64,000 nt of DNA from the NCBI GenBank assembly GCA_001724855.1, contig MEED01000001.1, positions 1 to 64,000 on the forward strand, read 5' to 3'. This DNA comes from Lautropia sp. SCN 69-89. GTDB taxonomy: Bacteria; Pseudomonadota; Gammaproteobacteria; Burkholderiales; Burkholderiaceae_E. Positions 9,988 to 19,552 of this stretch are shown here, piece after piece. Under the pieces are notes generated by a model that was given only the letters and a program-made list of their open reading frames with translations, did no database searches and had not been told where the DNA came from. The position numbers were made by a program, and so were the translations under genes. The number at the start of each line of letters is the position of its first letter. The first letter of the stretch is position 1.

Positions 9988-10368
9988 TCAGCCCGAAGTG
10001 ATCTCGATACGCCTCGGCTGCGCGTGTGCGGCCTTCGGGATCCGCAGCTTCAGCACGCCGTTGTTCAGTTCGGCCACGACCTTGTCGACGTCGAGCTCCT
10101 TCGAAAGCGTGAATGCGCGCCGATAGCGCGGCAGGCTCACCTCGACGTGCGTCGCCTCCATGCCCTCGGGCACCTGCAGCGCGACCTCGCCTTCGATCGT
10201 CAGCGTACCGTCCTCGATCTGCAGGTTCAGCTTGTCCTTCGGCACGCCCGGCAGGTCGGCGTACAGCGTGATGCCCGACGTGTCCTCGACGACGTCGACC
10301 GGCGGCAGCAGCGCCGCTTCGCTGCGCGGCTCTTCGCCCTTCCTGGTCACTGCGGTGGTCTCGTTCAT
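9988..10368 (-). CDS. Hsp20-family small heat-shock protein
   Basis: A 126-residue protein with an alpha-crystallin domain (about residues 25-115) containing LYADLPGVPKDKLNLQIEDG and the C-terminal strand GVLKLRIPKA. The ATG at 10368 is preceded by GGAGG with good spacing. It lies 17 bases downstream of a second hsp20, and both should be read from the sigma-32-like promoter near 10902-10930. ATP-independent holdase in the cytoplasm. Confidence 0.88.
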   Translation of the reverse strand: MNETTAVTRKGEEPRSEAALLPPVDVVEDTSGITLYADLPGVPKDKLNLQIEDGTLTIEGEVALQVPEGMEATHVEVSLPRYRRAFTLSKELDVDKVVAELNNGVLKLRIPKAAHAQPRRIEITSG

Positions 10369-10385
10369 GCCCGGTTCCTCCGTGT

Positions 10386-10823
10386 TCACTTGACGTCGAT
10401 TCGACGCGGCCTCGCGGCCGCGCTGCGCTGCAGGCTGATGTGCAGCACGCCCTCCCGGTAGCGCGCCTGCACCGAGTCCGCGTCGATGTCGTCGGGCAGC
10501 GTCACCACGCGCCGGAACCTTCCGGCAAAGCGCTCGTCGATGTGCACCGTGGCCTTCGCGTCGCGGCCGGGCAGATGGCTGGCGCGTTCGCCGGCCACCG
10601 TCAGCACGCCCTTCTCGATCTGCAGGTCGATGCTCGCCGGATCCAGGCCCGGCACGAATGCGTAGATCTCCAGCGAGCCCGCCGTGCTGCCGACGTTCAT
10701 CGCCGGAAAACCGCCGCGGCCCAGGCCGCGGATGCTCGGCGACAGTTCGAAAGCCTGCTGCACGTCGCGCTGCAGGCGGTCCAGTTCCGCGAACAGGTCG
10801 CGGGGAAACAGGGATCGGTACAT
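10386..10823 (-). CDS. Hsp20-family small heat-shock protein
   Basis: A 145-residue alpha-crystallin protein. After a 45-residue N-terminal arm (MYRSLFPRDLFAELDRLQRD) the crystallin domain carries YAFVPGLDPASIDLQIEKGVLTVAGE and ends in GVLHISLQRS. Start 10823 is chosen because GGAGGA stands eight bases before it; an ATG 11 codons further upstream has no such site. First gene of a two-gene hsp20 operon on the minus strand. Confidence 0.88.
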   Translation of the reverse strand: MYRSLFPRDLFAELDRLQRDVQQAFELSPSIRGLGRGGFPAMNVGSTAGSLEIYAFVPGLDPASIDLQIEKGVLTVAGERASHLPGRDAKATVHIDERFAGRFRRVVTLPDDIDADSVQARYREGVLHISLQRSAAARPRRIDVK

Positions 10824-10901
10824 CGCGCAGTCCTCCATGTCGGTGGAATCGGGCACCGCAGTCGCGCGCCCGGACGCGCGCCCACATGCCCACGCCGGCT
10901 G

Positions 10902-10930
10902 ATCTAGGGATCGGCGAGAGGCATTTCAAG
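10902..10930 (-). promoter_or_regulatory. Sigma-32-type heat-shock promoter
   Basis: On the minus strand CTTGAAA (10930-10924) is followed after 14 bases by CCCTAGAT (10909-10902). The heat-shock sigma factor consensus is CTTGAAA, about 11-16 bases, then CCCCATNT. It ends 79 bases before the first hsp20 start, which is what would be expected for heat induction of both genes. Confidence 0.75.
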
Positions 10931-11046
10931 GCCCCGACGTCTGGAAGCGTCGGCACATCGTTCGTGACTGATTCATGACAAAAAAGCTAAGCTCAATAGG
11001 TAATTAAGTGCTTTTTCGACATCAATCGGTTCGCTAAAGTCACAGC

Positions 11047-11754
11047 ATGGGAAACACCAGCACGCGCGCCGCCCATGCCCCCGTCCCGATCCGGGCCGTG
11101 GTCTTCGACGCCTACGGCACGCTGTTCGACGTGCACTCGGTGGCCAGCCTCGCCGAGCAGCTCTTTCCGGGCAGCGGCGACGCGCTGTCGCAACTGTGGC
11201 GCCGGAAACAGCTCGAATACTCGTGGCTGCGCGCGATGTCCGGACGCTACAAGCCGTTCTGGGACGTCACCCGCGACGCGCTGCGATTCGCGGCCGAGCG
11301 GCTTGCCCTGTCGATGCAGCCCGCGCAGGAAGTGCGGCTGATGAACCAGTACGCCAGCCTGTCGGCGTTCCCGGAGAACCTGTCCGCGCTACGCGCACTG
11401 AAGGCGGCGGGTCTGCCGCTGGGCATCCTGAGCAACGGCAACCGCGAGATGATCGAGGTGTCGGTGCGCAGCGCCGGGATGACCGGGCTCTTCGACCACC
11501 TGCTGTCGTCGCAGGACGTCGACACCTTCAAGACGACGGCGACGATCTATGCGCTGGCCCCGTCGGCCTTCGGCTGCCGGGCTCGCGAGATCCTGTTCGT
11601 CTCGTCGAACTGCTGGGACGCGATCGGTGCGCGCTGGTACGGTTACACCAGTTTCTGGATCAATCGCGCGGGCGCGCCGCTCGAGCAGCTCGACACGCAA
11701 CCCGACTACACGGGCAGCCTGCTGACCGACGTGCTTTCCGTGGCGCGGCCCTGA
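11047..11754 (+). CDS. HAD type II haloacid dehalogenase-like hydrolase
   Basis: A 235-residue protein of the L-2-haloacid dehalogenase class. Motif I is [14 protein letters not shown] with the nucleophilic Asp, motif [10 protein letters not shown], the [16 protein letters not shown] segment is diagnostic of type II dehalogenases, and the lysine lies in [12 protein letters not shown]. These enzymes hydrolyse 2-haloalkanoic acids through an aspartyl ester. Many chromosomal homologues have unproven substrates. The preceding 60 bases are unusually AT-rich for the window and probably hold the promoter. Confidence 0.82.
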   Translation: MGNTSTRAAHAPVPIRAVVFDAYGTLFDVHSVASLAEQLFPGSGDALSQLWRRKQLEYSWLRAMSGRYKPFWDVTRDALRFAAERLALSMQPAQEVRLMNQYASLSAFPENLSALRALKAAGLPLGILSNGNREMIEVSVRSAGMTGLFDHLLSSQDVDTFKTTATIYALAPSAFGCRAREILFVSSNCWDAIGARWYGYTSFWINRAGAPLEQLDTQPDYTGSLLTDVLSVARP

Positions 11755-11827
11755 GCACGGCGCCCATGCGAAGCACGACGACTCGACCCGACATCCACGA
11801 TCCACGCAACCCGACGGAGAGAATTCA

Positions 11828-13996
11828 ATGACCGAGCGCATCGACAGATTCGGCCTTCAGGTGGCCCGCAGCCTTCACGACATGATCGAGCGCGACGCGC
11901 TGCCGGGAACCGGCGTGTCGTCCGACCAGTTCTGGAAGGGGCTGTCCGGGCTGGTCCACGACAAAGGGCCGAAGAACCGTGCGCTGCTCGCCCGGCGCGA
12001 CGAGCTTCAGGCGAAGATCGACGCCTGGCACCGCGCGCGCCGCGGCCAGCCGCACGACGCCGCGGCCTACACCGCGTTCCTGTCGGAAATCGGCTACCTG
12101 GTGCCCGAGGGGCCCGACTTCGCGGTCGAGACCGCCAACGTCGATCCCGAGATCGCGATCATCCCCGGCCCGCAGCTGGTGGTCCCGGTGATGAACGCGC
12201 GCTACGCGCTCAACGCCGCCAACGCCCGCTGGGGCAGCCTGTACGACGCGCTGTACGGCACCGACGCGATGGGCGACGCGCCGCAGCCCGGCGGCTACGA
12301 CCCGGTGCGCGGCGCGCGCGTGATCGCCTGGGCGAAGTCGTTCCTCGACGAGGTCGCACCGCTGGCTGCGGCGAGCCACGCCGACGTCACCGCGTACCGC
12401 GTGGCCGACGGCGCGCTGGTGGCCGCCACGCCCTCCGGCGACAAGCGGCTGGTCGATCCTTCGCGCTTCGCCGGCCATGGCGGCGACGCGCAGGCGCCGT
12501 CGGCGATCCTGCTGGCGAACCACCGGCTGCACGTCGAGATCCGCATCGACCGCAACCATGCGATCGGCCGCACCGACCGTGCCGGCGTGGCCGACGTGCT
12601 GATGGAAGCCGCGATCACCACGATCATGGACTGCGAGGACTCGGTCGCCGCGGTCGACGCCGAAGACAAGGCGCTTGCCTACCGCAACTGGCTGGGCCTG
12701 ATGCGCGGCGACCTGGTCGAAAGCGTCGACAAGGGCGGCGGCAGCTTCCAGCGCAGGCTCGCCGCCGACCGCGACTACGTCGGTACCGACGGAAAGCCGC
12801 TCACGCTCAAGGGCCGCTCGCTGATGCTGGTGCGCAACGTCGGCCACCTGATGACCAACCCCGCGGTACTCGATCGCGACGGCAACGAGGCGTTCGAGGG
12901 CCTGCTCGACGCGATGTGCACCGCGTTGATCGCGATGCACGACCTGCGCAAGCAGGGCGGCGCGCGCAACTCGACCACGGGCTCGATCTACGTCGTCAAG
13001 CCCAAGATGCACGGGCCCGACGAGGTCGCGTTCACCGACGAGATCTTCACCCACGTCGAGCGCGCGCTCGGCCTGCCTGCCGACACGGTGAAGATCGGCA
13101 TCATGGACGAGGAGCGCCGCACCACCGTCAACCTGAAGGAATGCATCCGCGCCGCCAGGCGCCGCGTCGCCTTCATCAACACCGGCTTCCTCGACCGCAC
13201 CGGCGACGAGATCCACACCTCGATGGAGGCCGGGCCGATGGTGCGCAAGGCCGACATGAAGTCGCAACCCTGGATCGCCGCCTACGAGCTGTGGAACGTC
13301 GACAACGGACTGGCCTGCGGGCTGGCCGGCCGGGCGCAGATCGGCAAGGGCATGTGGGCGATGCCCGACCTGATGGCGGCGATGCTCGAGCAGAAGATCG
13401 GCCATCCGCAGGCCGGCGCCAACTGCGCGTGGGTACCGAGCCCCACCGCCGCCACGTTGCACGCCACGCACTACCACAAGGTCGACGTGCTGGCGCGCCA
13501 GGCCGAGATCGCGAAAGGCGGCCGGCGCGCGAAGCTCGCCGACATCCTCACGATCCCGGTGGCGAAGTCGCCGAACTGGTCCGACGCCGAGATCACCGCC
13601 GAACTGGAGAACAACGCGCAGGGCATTCTCGGCTACGTGGTGCGCTGGATCGACCAGGGCGTGGGCTGCTCGAAGGTGCCCGACATCAACAACGTCGCGC
13701 TGATGGAAGACCGTGCGACCTGCCGCATCTCCTCGCAGCACATCGCCAACTGGCTGCACCACGGCGTGGTCACGAAAGACCGGGTGATGGAGGTGATGAA
13801 GCGGATGGCCGCGGTCGTCGACCGGCAGAACGCCGGCGATCCGTTCTATCGTCCGATGGCGCCCGCCTGCGACGGCGTCGCGTTCAGGGCGGCCTGCGAC
13901 CTGGTCTTCGAGGGCACGAGGCAGCCGTCGGGCTACACCGAGCCGGTGTTGCACCGGCGTCGCCTCGAACTCAAGGCGTCGTCGTCGAAGCAGTGA
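11828..13996 (+). CDS. glcB: Malate synthase G
   Basis: A 722-residue monomeric malate synthase, condensing glyoxylate and acetyl-CoA to malate. Length and motifs fit the G isoform (about 720) and not the shorter A form: [55 protein letters not shown] and the C-terminal [27 protein letters not shown] precedes the ATG. Indicates use of glycolate/glyoxylate or C2 compounds; no isocitrate lyase is in the window. Confidence 0.95.
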   Translation: MTERIDRFGLQVARSLHDMIERDALPGTGVSSDQFWKGLSGLVHDKGPKNRALLARRDELQAKIDAWHRARRGQPHDAAAYTAFLSEIGYLVPEGPDFAVETANVDPEIAIIPGPQLVVPVMNARYALNAANARWGSLYDALYGTDAMGDAPQPGGYDPVRGARVIAWAKSFLDEVAPLAAASHADVTAYRVADGALVAATPSGDKRLVDPSRFAGHGGDAQAPSAILLANHRLHVEIRIDRNHAIGRTDRAGVADVLMEAAITTIMDCEDSVAAVDAEDKALAYRNWLGLMRGDLVESVDKGGGSFQRRLAADRDYVGTDGKPLTLKGRSLMLVRNVGHLMTNPAVLDRDGNEAFEGLLDAMCTALIAMHDLRKQGGARNSTTGSIYVVKPKMHGPDEVAFTDEIFTHVERALGLPADTVKIGIMDEERRTTVNLKECIRAARRRVAFINTGFLDRTGDEIHTSMEAGPMVRKADMKSQPWIAAYELWNVDNGLACGLAGRAQIGKGMWAMPDLMAAMLEQKIGHPQAGANCAWVPSPTAATLHATHYHKVDVLARQAEIAKGGRRAKLADILTIPVAKSPNWSDAEITAELENNAQGILGYVVRWIDQGVGCSKVPDINNVALMEDRATCRISSQHIANWLHHGVVTKDRVMEVMKRMAAVVDRQNAGDPFYRPMAPACDGVAFRAACDLVFEGTRQPSGYTEPVLHRRRLELKASSSKQ

Positions 13997-14034
13997 TATC
14001 GTGAAGGCGTCGCACCGCTGAGGTCTCCCGGCCC

Positions 14035-17000
14035 TTGTCTGCAACGCCTGCTTCGCCGCGCCGCCCCTGGCGAACGCTCACACGATTCCTGCTGTTGGCA
14101 CTGCCGGTCGCCGCGCTGGGCGCGGCGGCCTGGTGGCTCGCCGGCGAAATCCGCAGCTCGCGGCTGCAGGCCGAGCTGATCGGCGACATCGCGCGCCAGA
14201 CCGGTTTCGAGGTCGAGCCCGGGCCGAGCACCTCGATCCGCTTCCCCGGCGATGGCCCGTACGACGAGCGGCTCGGCTACCACCAGCTGCCGCAGACGAT
14301 CGAGCGGCTCACCGCGCAGGGCTTCGAGGTCACCGCCCAGGCGCGGATGTCGCCGCGTGCGATCGAGCTCGTCGATCGCGGCCTGTTCGCGACCTACCGC
14401 GAGAAGAGCCAGGCAGGACTGGAGCTGCTCGATTGTCGCGACGACACGCTGTTCGTCGCGCGCTTTCCGCAGCGCGTCTATGCGGATTTCGACGAAGTGC
14501 CGCCGCTGCTGGCGCAGGCGCTGCTCTTCATCGAGAACCGCGAGCTGCTCGATCCGGACAACCCGGCGCGCAATCCGGCCGTCGAGTGGGACCGGCTCGC
14601 GCGCGCCAGCTTCGACCAGCTCTGGCACCTGGTCGACGACGCGCATCCGGCGCACGGCGGCAGCACGCTTGCCACGCAGATCGAGAAGTATCGTCACTCG
14701 CCCGAAGGCCGCACCGCCTCGGGCAAGGAAAAGCTGCGCCAGATGGCCTCGGCGTCGCTGCGCGCCTATCTCGATGGGCCGGACACGTTGCCGCGTCGGC
14801 GCCAGATCGTCGTCGACTACCTGAACACCGTGCCGCTGGCGGCGCGCCCGGGCTTCGGCGAGGTCAATGGCATCGGCGACGGGCTCTGGGCCTGGTACGG
14901 GCGCGATTTCGACGAGGTCAACCGCCTGCTCGCCGCCTCGGTCGAAAGCGAGAACTCCGACGACGCGCTGGCCGCGCGCGCTCTCGCATTCAAGCAGGCA
15001 CTGTCGCTGATGATCGCGCAGCGCCGCCCAGCCTGGTATCTGAGCGGCGGCGAAGCCGAACTCGCCGAACTGAGCGACAGCCACTTGCGGCTGCTCGCCG
15101 ACGCCGGGATCATCGACGCGCGCCTGCGCGACGCGGCGCTTCCGCTGCAACTCTCGCTGCAACAGCAGCGCGTGGCCACCGCGCCGATCTCGTTCGTGCA
15201 GCGCAAGGCCGCGAACGCGATGCGCACGCGGCTTGCGGGGCTCCTGGGCGTGGGTCGCGTGTACGAACTCGACCGCTACGATCTCAGTGCGCGCAGCACG
15301 CTCGATGGCCGGATCCAGGACGAGGTGACACGCGTGCTGCGCAGCCTCGCCGACCCGGACGGCGCGAAGGCGGCCGGCCTCTATGGTTTCAGGCTGCTGC
15401 GCGATGGCGACGACCCGTCGCGGCTCACCTTCAGCTTCACGCTGTTCGAGCGAGTCGGTGCGCGCAACCTGCTGCGCGTGCAGACCGACAGCCACGACCA
15501 GCCGCTCGACATCAACGAAGGCGCGCGGCTCGACCTCGGCTCGACCGCCAAGCTGCGAACGCTGGTCACCTACCTGGAGATCGTCGCGGCGCTGCACGAG
15601 CGCTGGAGCGGCCTCGGCCGCGAGGATCTCTCCGCGCAGCGGGTCGCGGAGCGCGACGCGCTGGCGCGCTGGGCGAAGGAATACCTGGCGCAGGCCTCCG
15701 ACCGCAGCCTGCGAGCGATGCTCGAAGCGGCGATGCAGCGGCGCTATTCGGCCGATCCTTCCGAGGGCTTCTTCACCGGGGGCGGCCTGCACCACTTCGT
15801 GAACTTCGACCCGCGCGACGACGGCCGCGTGCTGACCGTGCGCGAGGCGCTTCGCAACTCGGTGAACCTGGTGTTCATCCGCATGATGCGCGACGTCGCG
15901 CATCACTACACGTTCAACGCGCCCGCCTCGAGTGCGACACTGCTCGAAGACGCCTCCGATCCGCTGCGGCGCGAATACCTGTCGCGCTTCGCCGACCGCG
16001 AGGGCAGCCAGTTCCTCGGGCGCTTCTACCGCAAGTACCAGGGCAAGTCGGCCGAAGCGGCCGAAGACTTGCTGCTGCAGAGCGTGCACGCGACGCCGGC
16101 GCGCCTGGCCAGCGTCTTCCACGAACTCGAACCCGGCGGCGACACGCATGCGCTGGCCGGGTTCCTCGCGCGCCGGCTCGCCGGCAGCGCGCTCTCGGGC
16201 CAGGCCATCGAGGCGCTGCACGATCGATACGGCGCCGGGCGCATGTCGCTCGCCGACCGCGGCTTCGTGGCCGGCGTGCATCCGCTCGAGCTGTGGCTGG
16301 TCGGCTATCTGCGCGGCAAGCCCGACGCCACGCTGGCGCAGGCGCTGTCGGCGAGCGGCGAGCAGCGGCAGGAGGTCTACACGTGGCTGTTTCGCACGCG
16401 AAACAAGAACGCGCAGGACCAGCGCATCCGCAGCCTGCTGGAAATCGAGGCGTTCCAGGAAGTGCACCGCGCATGGCGACGGCTCGGCTATCCGTTCGAG
16501 TCGCTGACCCCGTCGTATGCGACCTCGATCGGCGCCTCGGGCGACCGCCCCGCGGCGCTGGCCGAACTGATGGGGATCATCGTGAACCGCGGAGTGCGCC
16601 TGCCGACGGCGCGGATCGGGTCGATGGTGTTCGGGCGCGACACGCCTTACGAGACCCACCTCACGCTGCGCCCTTCCGGCGGCGAGCGACTGCTGCCCGA
16701 GGAGCTCGCCGACATCGTGCGCGACGCGCTGGTCGACGTGGTCGAGCAAGGCACCGCGCGGCGCCTGAAAGGCACGTTGACATCGGCCGACGGGCAGGCG
16801 ATCCCGATCGGCGGCAAGACCGGCACCGGCGACCACCGCTTCGACGTCTTCGGCCGCGGCGGGCAACTGGTGTCCTCGCGCGTGGTGAACCGCACCGCCA
16901 CCTTCGCGTTCCTGATCGGCGATCGATGGTTCGGCACGATCATGGCCTACGTGAGCGAGCCCTGGGCGGCCGACTACAGGTTCACCAGTGCGCTGCCCAC

Positions 17001-17088
17001 GCAGCTGCTGCATGCGCTCGCTCCGGCGCTGCAACCGCTGCTGCGGCACGGCGCCTGCCGGCGCGACCTGGTCGAGCCGCCGGAATAG
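14035..17088 (+). CDS. Bifunctional penicillin-binding protein (GT51 plus transpeptidase), long divergent form
   Basis: A 1017-residue inner-membrane peptidoglycan synthase. One membrane helix near residues 15-35, then a glycosyltransferase-51 domain with LLFIENRELLDP (catalytic Glu about 166) and HGGSTLATQIEKY near 207-219, then a transpeptidase with the SxxK motif STAK near 502, the SVN motif near 609 and GGKTGTG near 927. It is much longer than PBP1A homologues and its GT51 motif EDRxFxxH is altered to ENRELLD, so it belongs to a separate subgroup. The start is TTG at 14035, the first codon giving the helix; the exact start is uncertain. Confidence 0.78.
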   Translation: MSATPASPRRPWRTLTRFLLLALPVAALGAAAWWLAGEIRSSRLQAELIGDIARQTGFEVEPGPSTSIRFPGDGPYDERLGYHQLPQTIERLTAQGFEVTAQARMSPRAIELVDRGLFATYREKSQAGLELLDCRDDTLFVARFPQRVYADFDEVPPLLAQALLFIENRELLDPDNPARNPAVEWDRLARASFDQLWHLVDDAHPAHGGSTLATQIEKYRHSPEGRTASGKEKLRQMASASLRAYLDGPDTLPRRRQIVVDYLNTVPLAARPGFGEVNGIGDGLWAWYGRDFDEVNRLLAASVESENSDDALAARALAFKQALSLMIAQRRPAWYLSGGEAELAELSDSHLRLLADAGIIDARLRDAALPLQLSLQQQRVATAPISFVQRKAANAMRTRLAGLLGVGRVYELDRYDLSARSTLDGRIQDEVTRVLRSLADPDGAKAAGLYGFRLLRDGDDPSRLTFSFTLFERVGARNLLRVQTDSHDQPLDINEGARLDLGSTAKLRTLVTYLEIVAALHERWSGLGREDLSAQRVAERDALARWAKEYLAQASDRSLRAMLEAAMQRRYSADPSEGFFTGGGLHHFVNFDPRDDGRVLTVREALRNSVNLVFIRMMRDVAHHYTFNAPASSATLLEDASDPLRREYLSRFADREGSQFLGRFYRKYQGKSAEAAEDLLLQSVHATPARLASVFHELEPGGDTHALAGFLARRLAGSALSGQAIEALHDRYGAGRMSLADRGFVAGVHPLELWLVGYLRGKPDATLAQALSASGEQRQEVYTWLFRTRNKNAQDQRIRSLLEIEAFQEVHRAWRRLGYPFESLTPSYATSIGASGDRPAALAELMGIIVNRGVRLPTARIGSMVFGRDTPYETHLTLRPSGGERLLPEELADIVRDALVDVVEQGTARRLKGTLTSADGQAIPIGGKTGTGDHRFDVFGRGGQLVSSRVVNRTATFAFLIGDRWFGTIMAYVSEPWAADYRFTSALPTQLLHALAPALQPLLRHGACRRDLVEPPE

Positions 17089-17121
17089 TCCACGCGACGA
17101 ACGCCCCAGGGCGTCGGCGCA

Positions 17122-17778
17122 TCAGCGCAAGCGCTCGACGAACCAGTCGGCCGCGTGCTGCGCCACCTGCTCGAGCGTGCCCGGCTCCTCGAACAGGTGC
17201 GTGGCCCCGGGCACGACGACCAGCTTCGCTTCGCAGCGCATCCGCGCCATCGCCTTGCGGTTCAGTTCGATCACCACGTCGTCGTGGCCGCCGACGATCA
17301 GCAGCGTGGGTGCCCTCACTGCCTCCAGCAGGCCCGGCCCGGCGAGATCGGGACGCCCGCCGCGCGACACGATCGCGGCGACTCGCGCATCGTCGCGCGC
17401 GGCCGCCTCGAGCGCGGCCGCCGCGCCGGTACTCGCGCCGAAGTAGCCGAGAGGCAGCGATTGCAGTTCGGCTTGCCGGTCGATCCAGTCTGTGGCGAGC
17501 AGCAGCCGGGAGGTGAGCAGCGCGATGTCGAAGCGCGCCGCGCGGTCGCGATCCTCGTCCGCGGTGAGCAGGTCGAACAGCAGCGTCGCGATGCCCGCGC
17601 GCTGCAGCACCTCGGCGACGTAGGCGTTGCGTGGCGACAGCCGGCTGCTGCCGCTGCCATGCACGAACGCCACCAGGCCGCGTGCCGGCTCGGGCAGCGA
17701 CAGCGTGCCCGGCAACGCGCCGGGCCGCCCGCCCCGCCCCTGCTGCGGCAATTCGATTTCGATCGGCACGGTCTTCAT
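17122..17778 (-). CDS. Alpha/beta hydrolase, dienelactone hydrolase-like
   Basis: A 218-residue serine hydrolase. Features: oxyanion segment VAFVHGSGSSRLSPRN, nucleophile elbow GYFGASTGAAAALEAAA, an acidic residue in IVGGHDDVVIELNR and a histidine in VPGATHLFEEPG. Such proteins are often annotated DeoR-like or dienelactone hydrolase; the substrate is unknown. The ATG at 17778 is chosen for the conserved core length. It is downstream of the DHDPS-family gene on the same strand, separated by 69 bases. Confidence 0.75.
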   Translation of the reverse strand: MKTVPIEIELPQQGRGGRPGALPGTLSLPEPARGLVAFVHGSGSSRLSPRNAYVAEVLQRAGIATLLFDLLTADEDRDRAARFDIALLTSRLLLATDWIDRQAELQSLPLGYFGASTGAAAALEAAARDDARVAAIVSRGGRPDLAGPGLLEAVRAPTLLIVGGHDDVVIELNRKAMARMRCEAKLVVVPGATHLFEEPGTLEQVAQHAADWFVERLR

Positions 17779-17847
17779 GGCGCCTCCCGATACCGGCTCT
17801 CGCCCCACGGGCGGCGACGCGGCCGGCCCGCGCACCGCCGCGACCTC

Positions 17848-18780
17848 TCAGGCTCCGACGATGGCCGCGACGTCCACGGGGCGCCCGATGTCGACGCCCG
17901 GCATCGTGAACTCGAGCAGCTCGGTGAGCTGCGCGGCGCTGCCCGTGCCGAGCCCGGCGCCCGGATGCCGGACCGCTCCACTGGCGATCAGGCCCCGGCG
18001 ACGCAGGATCTCCTTGCGCACGGCCACCCCCGGCTGTTGCTCGAAGACGATCAGCGGCAGGAAGTGCGCCCAGATGCGCCGCGCGAGCGCGCGGTCGCCG
18101 CTGCGCCAGGCCGCAAGGTGCGCCTGCAGCACCTCGGGAAAGGCGAACCCGGTGTTGTAGCCGCTCGACCCCTTTTCGAGGTCGAACTGCCCGTACAGCG
18201 CGCCCAGCCCGGTGAGCATCGGCACGGGCCGCGCCAGCGCGGCCGTCAGCGCCTCGATCTTCGCGGCCGAGGGCACTGCCTCGGCCTTGATGCAGGCGAT
18301 GCCCGCGTTGTCGGCAACGATCCGCGCGATCGTCGGCACGCTCACGTGCACGCCGGTGGACGCGGGATGATCCTGCAGCACCACCGGCAGCGACACGCCC
18401 GCGCATACGCGCCCGAAATACTCGGCGACGCGCGCTTCGCTGGGCACCGGCTCGGCCGACGGCGCCACCATCAGCGCGTCGGCGCCGAGCGCGGCGGCCA
18501 TCGCGCCGAGTTCGATCGTCGCCCGGGTGCCGGGGTGCGACACGCCGACGATCACCGACATGCGTCCGCGCGCTGCCTCCACCGCCGTGCGCACGACCGT
18601 CTCGCGCTCGCGCTCGCCCATCCGGTTGGCCTCGCCCAGCACGCCGAGCACCGTGACGCCCTCGACGCCGATCCCGGCCATGAAGGCGAGCAGCGCGCGC
18701 AGCGACTCGATGTCGACGCTCTCGTCGTCGCGAAACGGCGTCGCGAGGATCGGGAAGACGCCGCTGAATGCGTGTTTCAT
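17848..18780 (-). CDS. DHDPS-family (class I) aldolase or dehydratase
   Basis: A 310-residue TIM-barrel protein of the dihydrodipicolinate synthase/N-acetylneuraminate lyase family. The Schiff-base lysine is in AGIACIKAEAVPS near residue 166, and GVLGEANRMGERERE matches the active-site loop usually written GTTGE. The tyrosine of true DapA (LYNVPxRTG) is replaced by LQDHPASTG, so it is probably a pyruvate-type aldolase of another pathway rather than lysine biosynthesis. Its ATG overlaps the stop of the macro-domain gene by an ATGA junction, so they are co-translated. Confidence 0.78.
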   Translation of the reverse strand: MKHAFSGVFPILATPFRDDESVDIESLRALLAFMAGIGVEGVTVLGVLGEANRMGERERETVVRTAVEAARGRMSVIVGVSHPGTRATIELGAMAAALGADALMVAPSAEPVPSEARVAEYFGRVCAGVSLPVVLQDHPASTGVHVSVPTIARIVADNAGIACIKAEAVPSAAKIEALTAALARPVPMLTGLGALYGQFDLEKGSSGYNTGFAFPEVLQAHLAAWRSGDRALARRIWAHFLPLIVFEQQPGVAVRKEILRRRGLIASGAVRHPGAGLGTGSAAQLTELLEFTMPGVDIGRPVDVAAIVGA

Positions 18781-19283
18781 CCGAGCTGCTCGTCCGCCTG
18801 CACGCCGGGTCGGTAGACCTCGTAGACCAGCACCGGCACGTCGAGGTCGCCGAGGTATTGCTGCACCAGCGGCTTGACGTCGCTCCAGGCGAGGCCGCCG
18901 ACGCCGGTGGCCAGCCGCGGCAGCGCGACGCTGCGGATCTGCTCCTCGCGCACGAGGCGGGCAAGCGCCTTCAGCGCGCGGCCCACGTTCTCCAGCGTGG
19001 CCTTGCCCGGCTTGCCGGTGGCGCCGCCGTGCAGCATGCCCTGCGTGAGCAGGTTGACGATGCCGCGGGCGCTGCCGTCGGCATCGACACCCGACCACGC
19101 CCAGATTTCGCCCGGCTCGAGCGGCCGCGAGTGGATCGCGTGGCGGTAGTCGCGCACCATCGACGGCCAGCGCTCGCGCAGCGCCAGCGCCAGGCCGGTG
19201 TCGAAATGGTCGTGCGGGGCAATGCCATGGGCGATCACCTGGGCCCTGGAGAGCAGGATGTCGCCTTCGATTTCACGGATCAC
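18777..19283 (-). CDS. Macro-domain (ADP-ribose binding) protein
   Basis: A 168-residue protein covering one macro domain: N-terminal EIEGDILLSRAQVIAHGIAP and the substrate-loop segment VALPRLATGVGGLAWSDV are characteristic. Macro domains bind or hydrolyse ADP-ribose derivatives such as ADP-ribose 1''-phosphate or ADP-ribosylated substrates. The start is GTG at 19283, preceded by GAGGAA with seven-base spacing; further upstream the frame loses similarity. It forms a two- or three-gene unit with the aldolase and hydrolase. No ADP-ribosyltransferase toxin gene is adjacent. Confidence 0.78.
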   Translation of the reverse strand: MIREIEGDILLSRAQVIAHGIAPHDHFDTGLALALRERWPSMVRDYRHAIHSRPLEPGEIWAWSGVDADGSARGIVNLLTQGMLHGGATGKPGKATLENVGRALKALARLVREEQIRSVALPRLATGVGGLAWSDVKPLVQQYLGDLDVPVLVYEVYRPGVQADEQLG

Positions 19284-19471
19284 GGATGTTCCTCGGTCAT
19301 GAGTACTGGACAGGGCGGCGGACGCCGCGCCACCGCTAACATACCGGGTTGGCACAAGCGCCCCCTGACCGCGGTCAATCGCGATCCAGCAAGGGCCGCC
19401 GTCGTGCGGCCCAGGCACCGCGACCAGCGGCAGCGTGCGCACCGAGGCTGCCCGGATGGGGGCATCGGGGA

Positions 19472-19487
19472 TACGTCTTAAGGGGTA
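19472..19487 (+). promoter_or_regulatory. Inverted-repeat operator (site 1 of 5) before the dsrC-like gene
   Basis: TACGTCTTAAGGGGTA; with one flanking base on each side the arms are ATACGTCTT and AAGGGGTAT. It resembles two NarL-type heptamers in 7-2-7 order. The centre lies 73 bases before the ATG at 19553 and about 30 bases before a -10-like TACGAT at 19510-19515, which would place it near -41. It shares AAGGGGTATG with site 5 (59379-59393). Confidence 0.6.
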
Positions 19488-19552
19488 TGCGCGAGTGCGC
19501 TTATGCCGCTACGATTGGGCTGCGCACGCCGCGAGAAGAACGAGGAGACAGC

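Noticed and set aside
13933-17049. Minus-strand open frame of over 1000 codons opposite the penicillin-binding protein gene
   Set aside because: Shadow frame caused by GC-rich codon usage; the plus-strand gene has all PBP motifs.
17848-18780. Annotation of the DHDPS-family gene as dapA
   Set aside because: The tyrosine motif of true DapA is replaced by LQDHPASTG and the gene is linked with a macro-domain gene rather than lysine biosynthesis.
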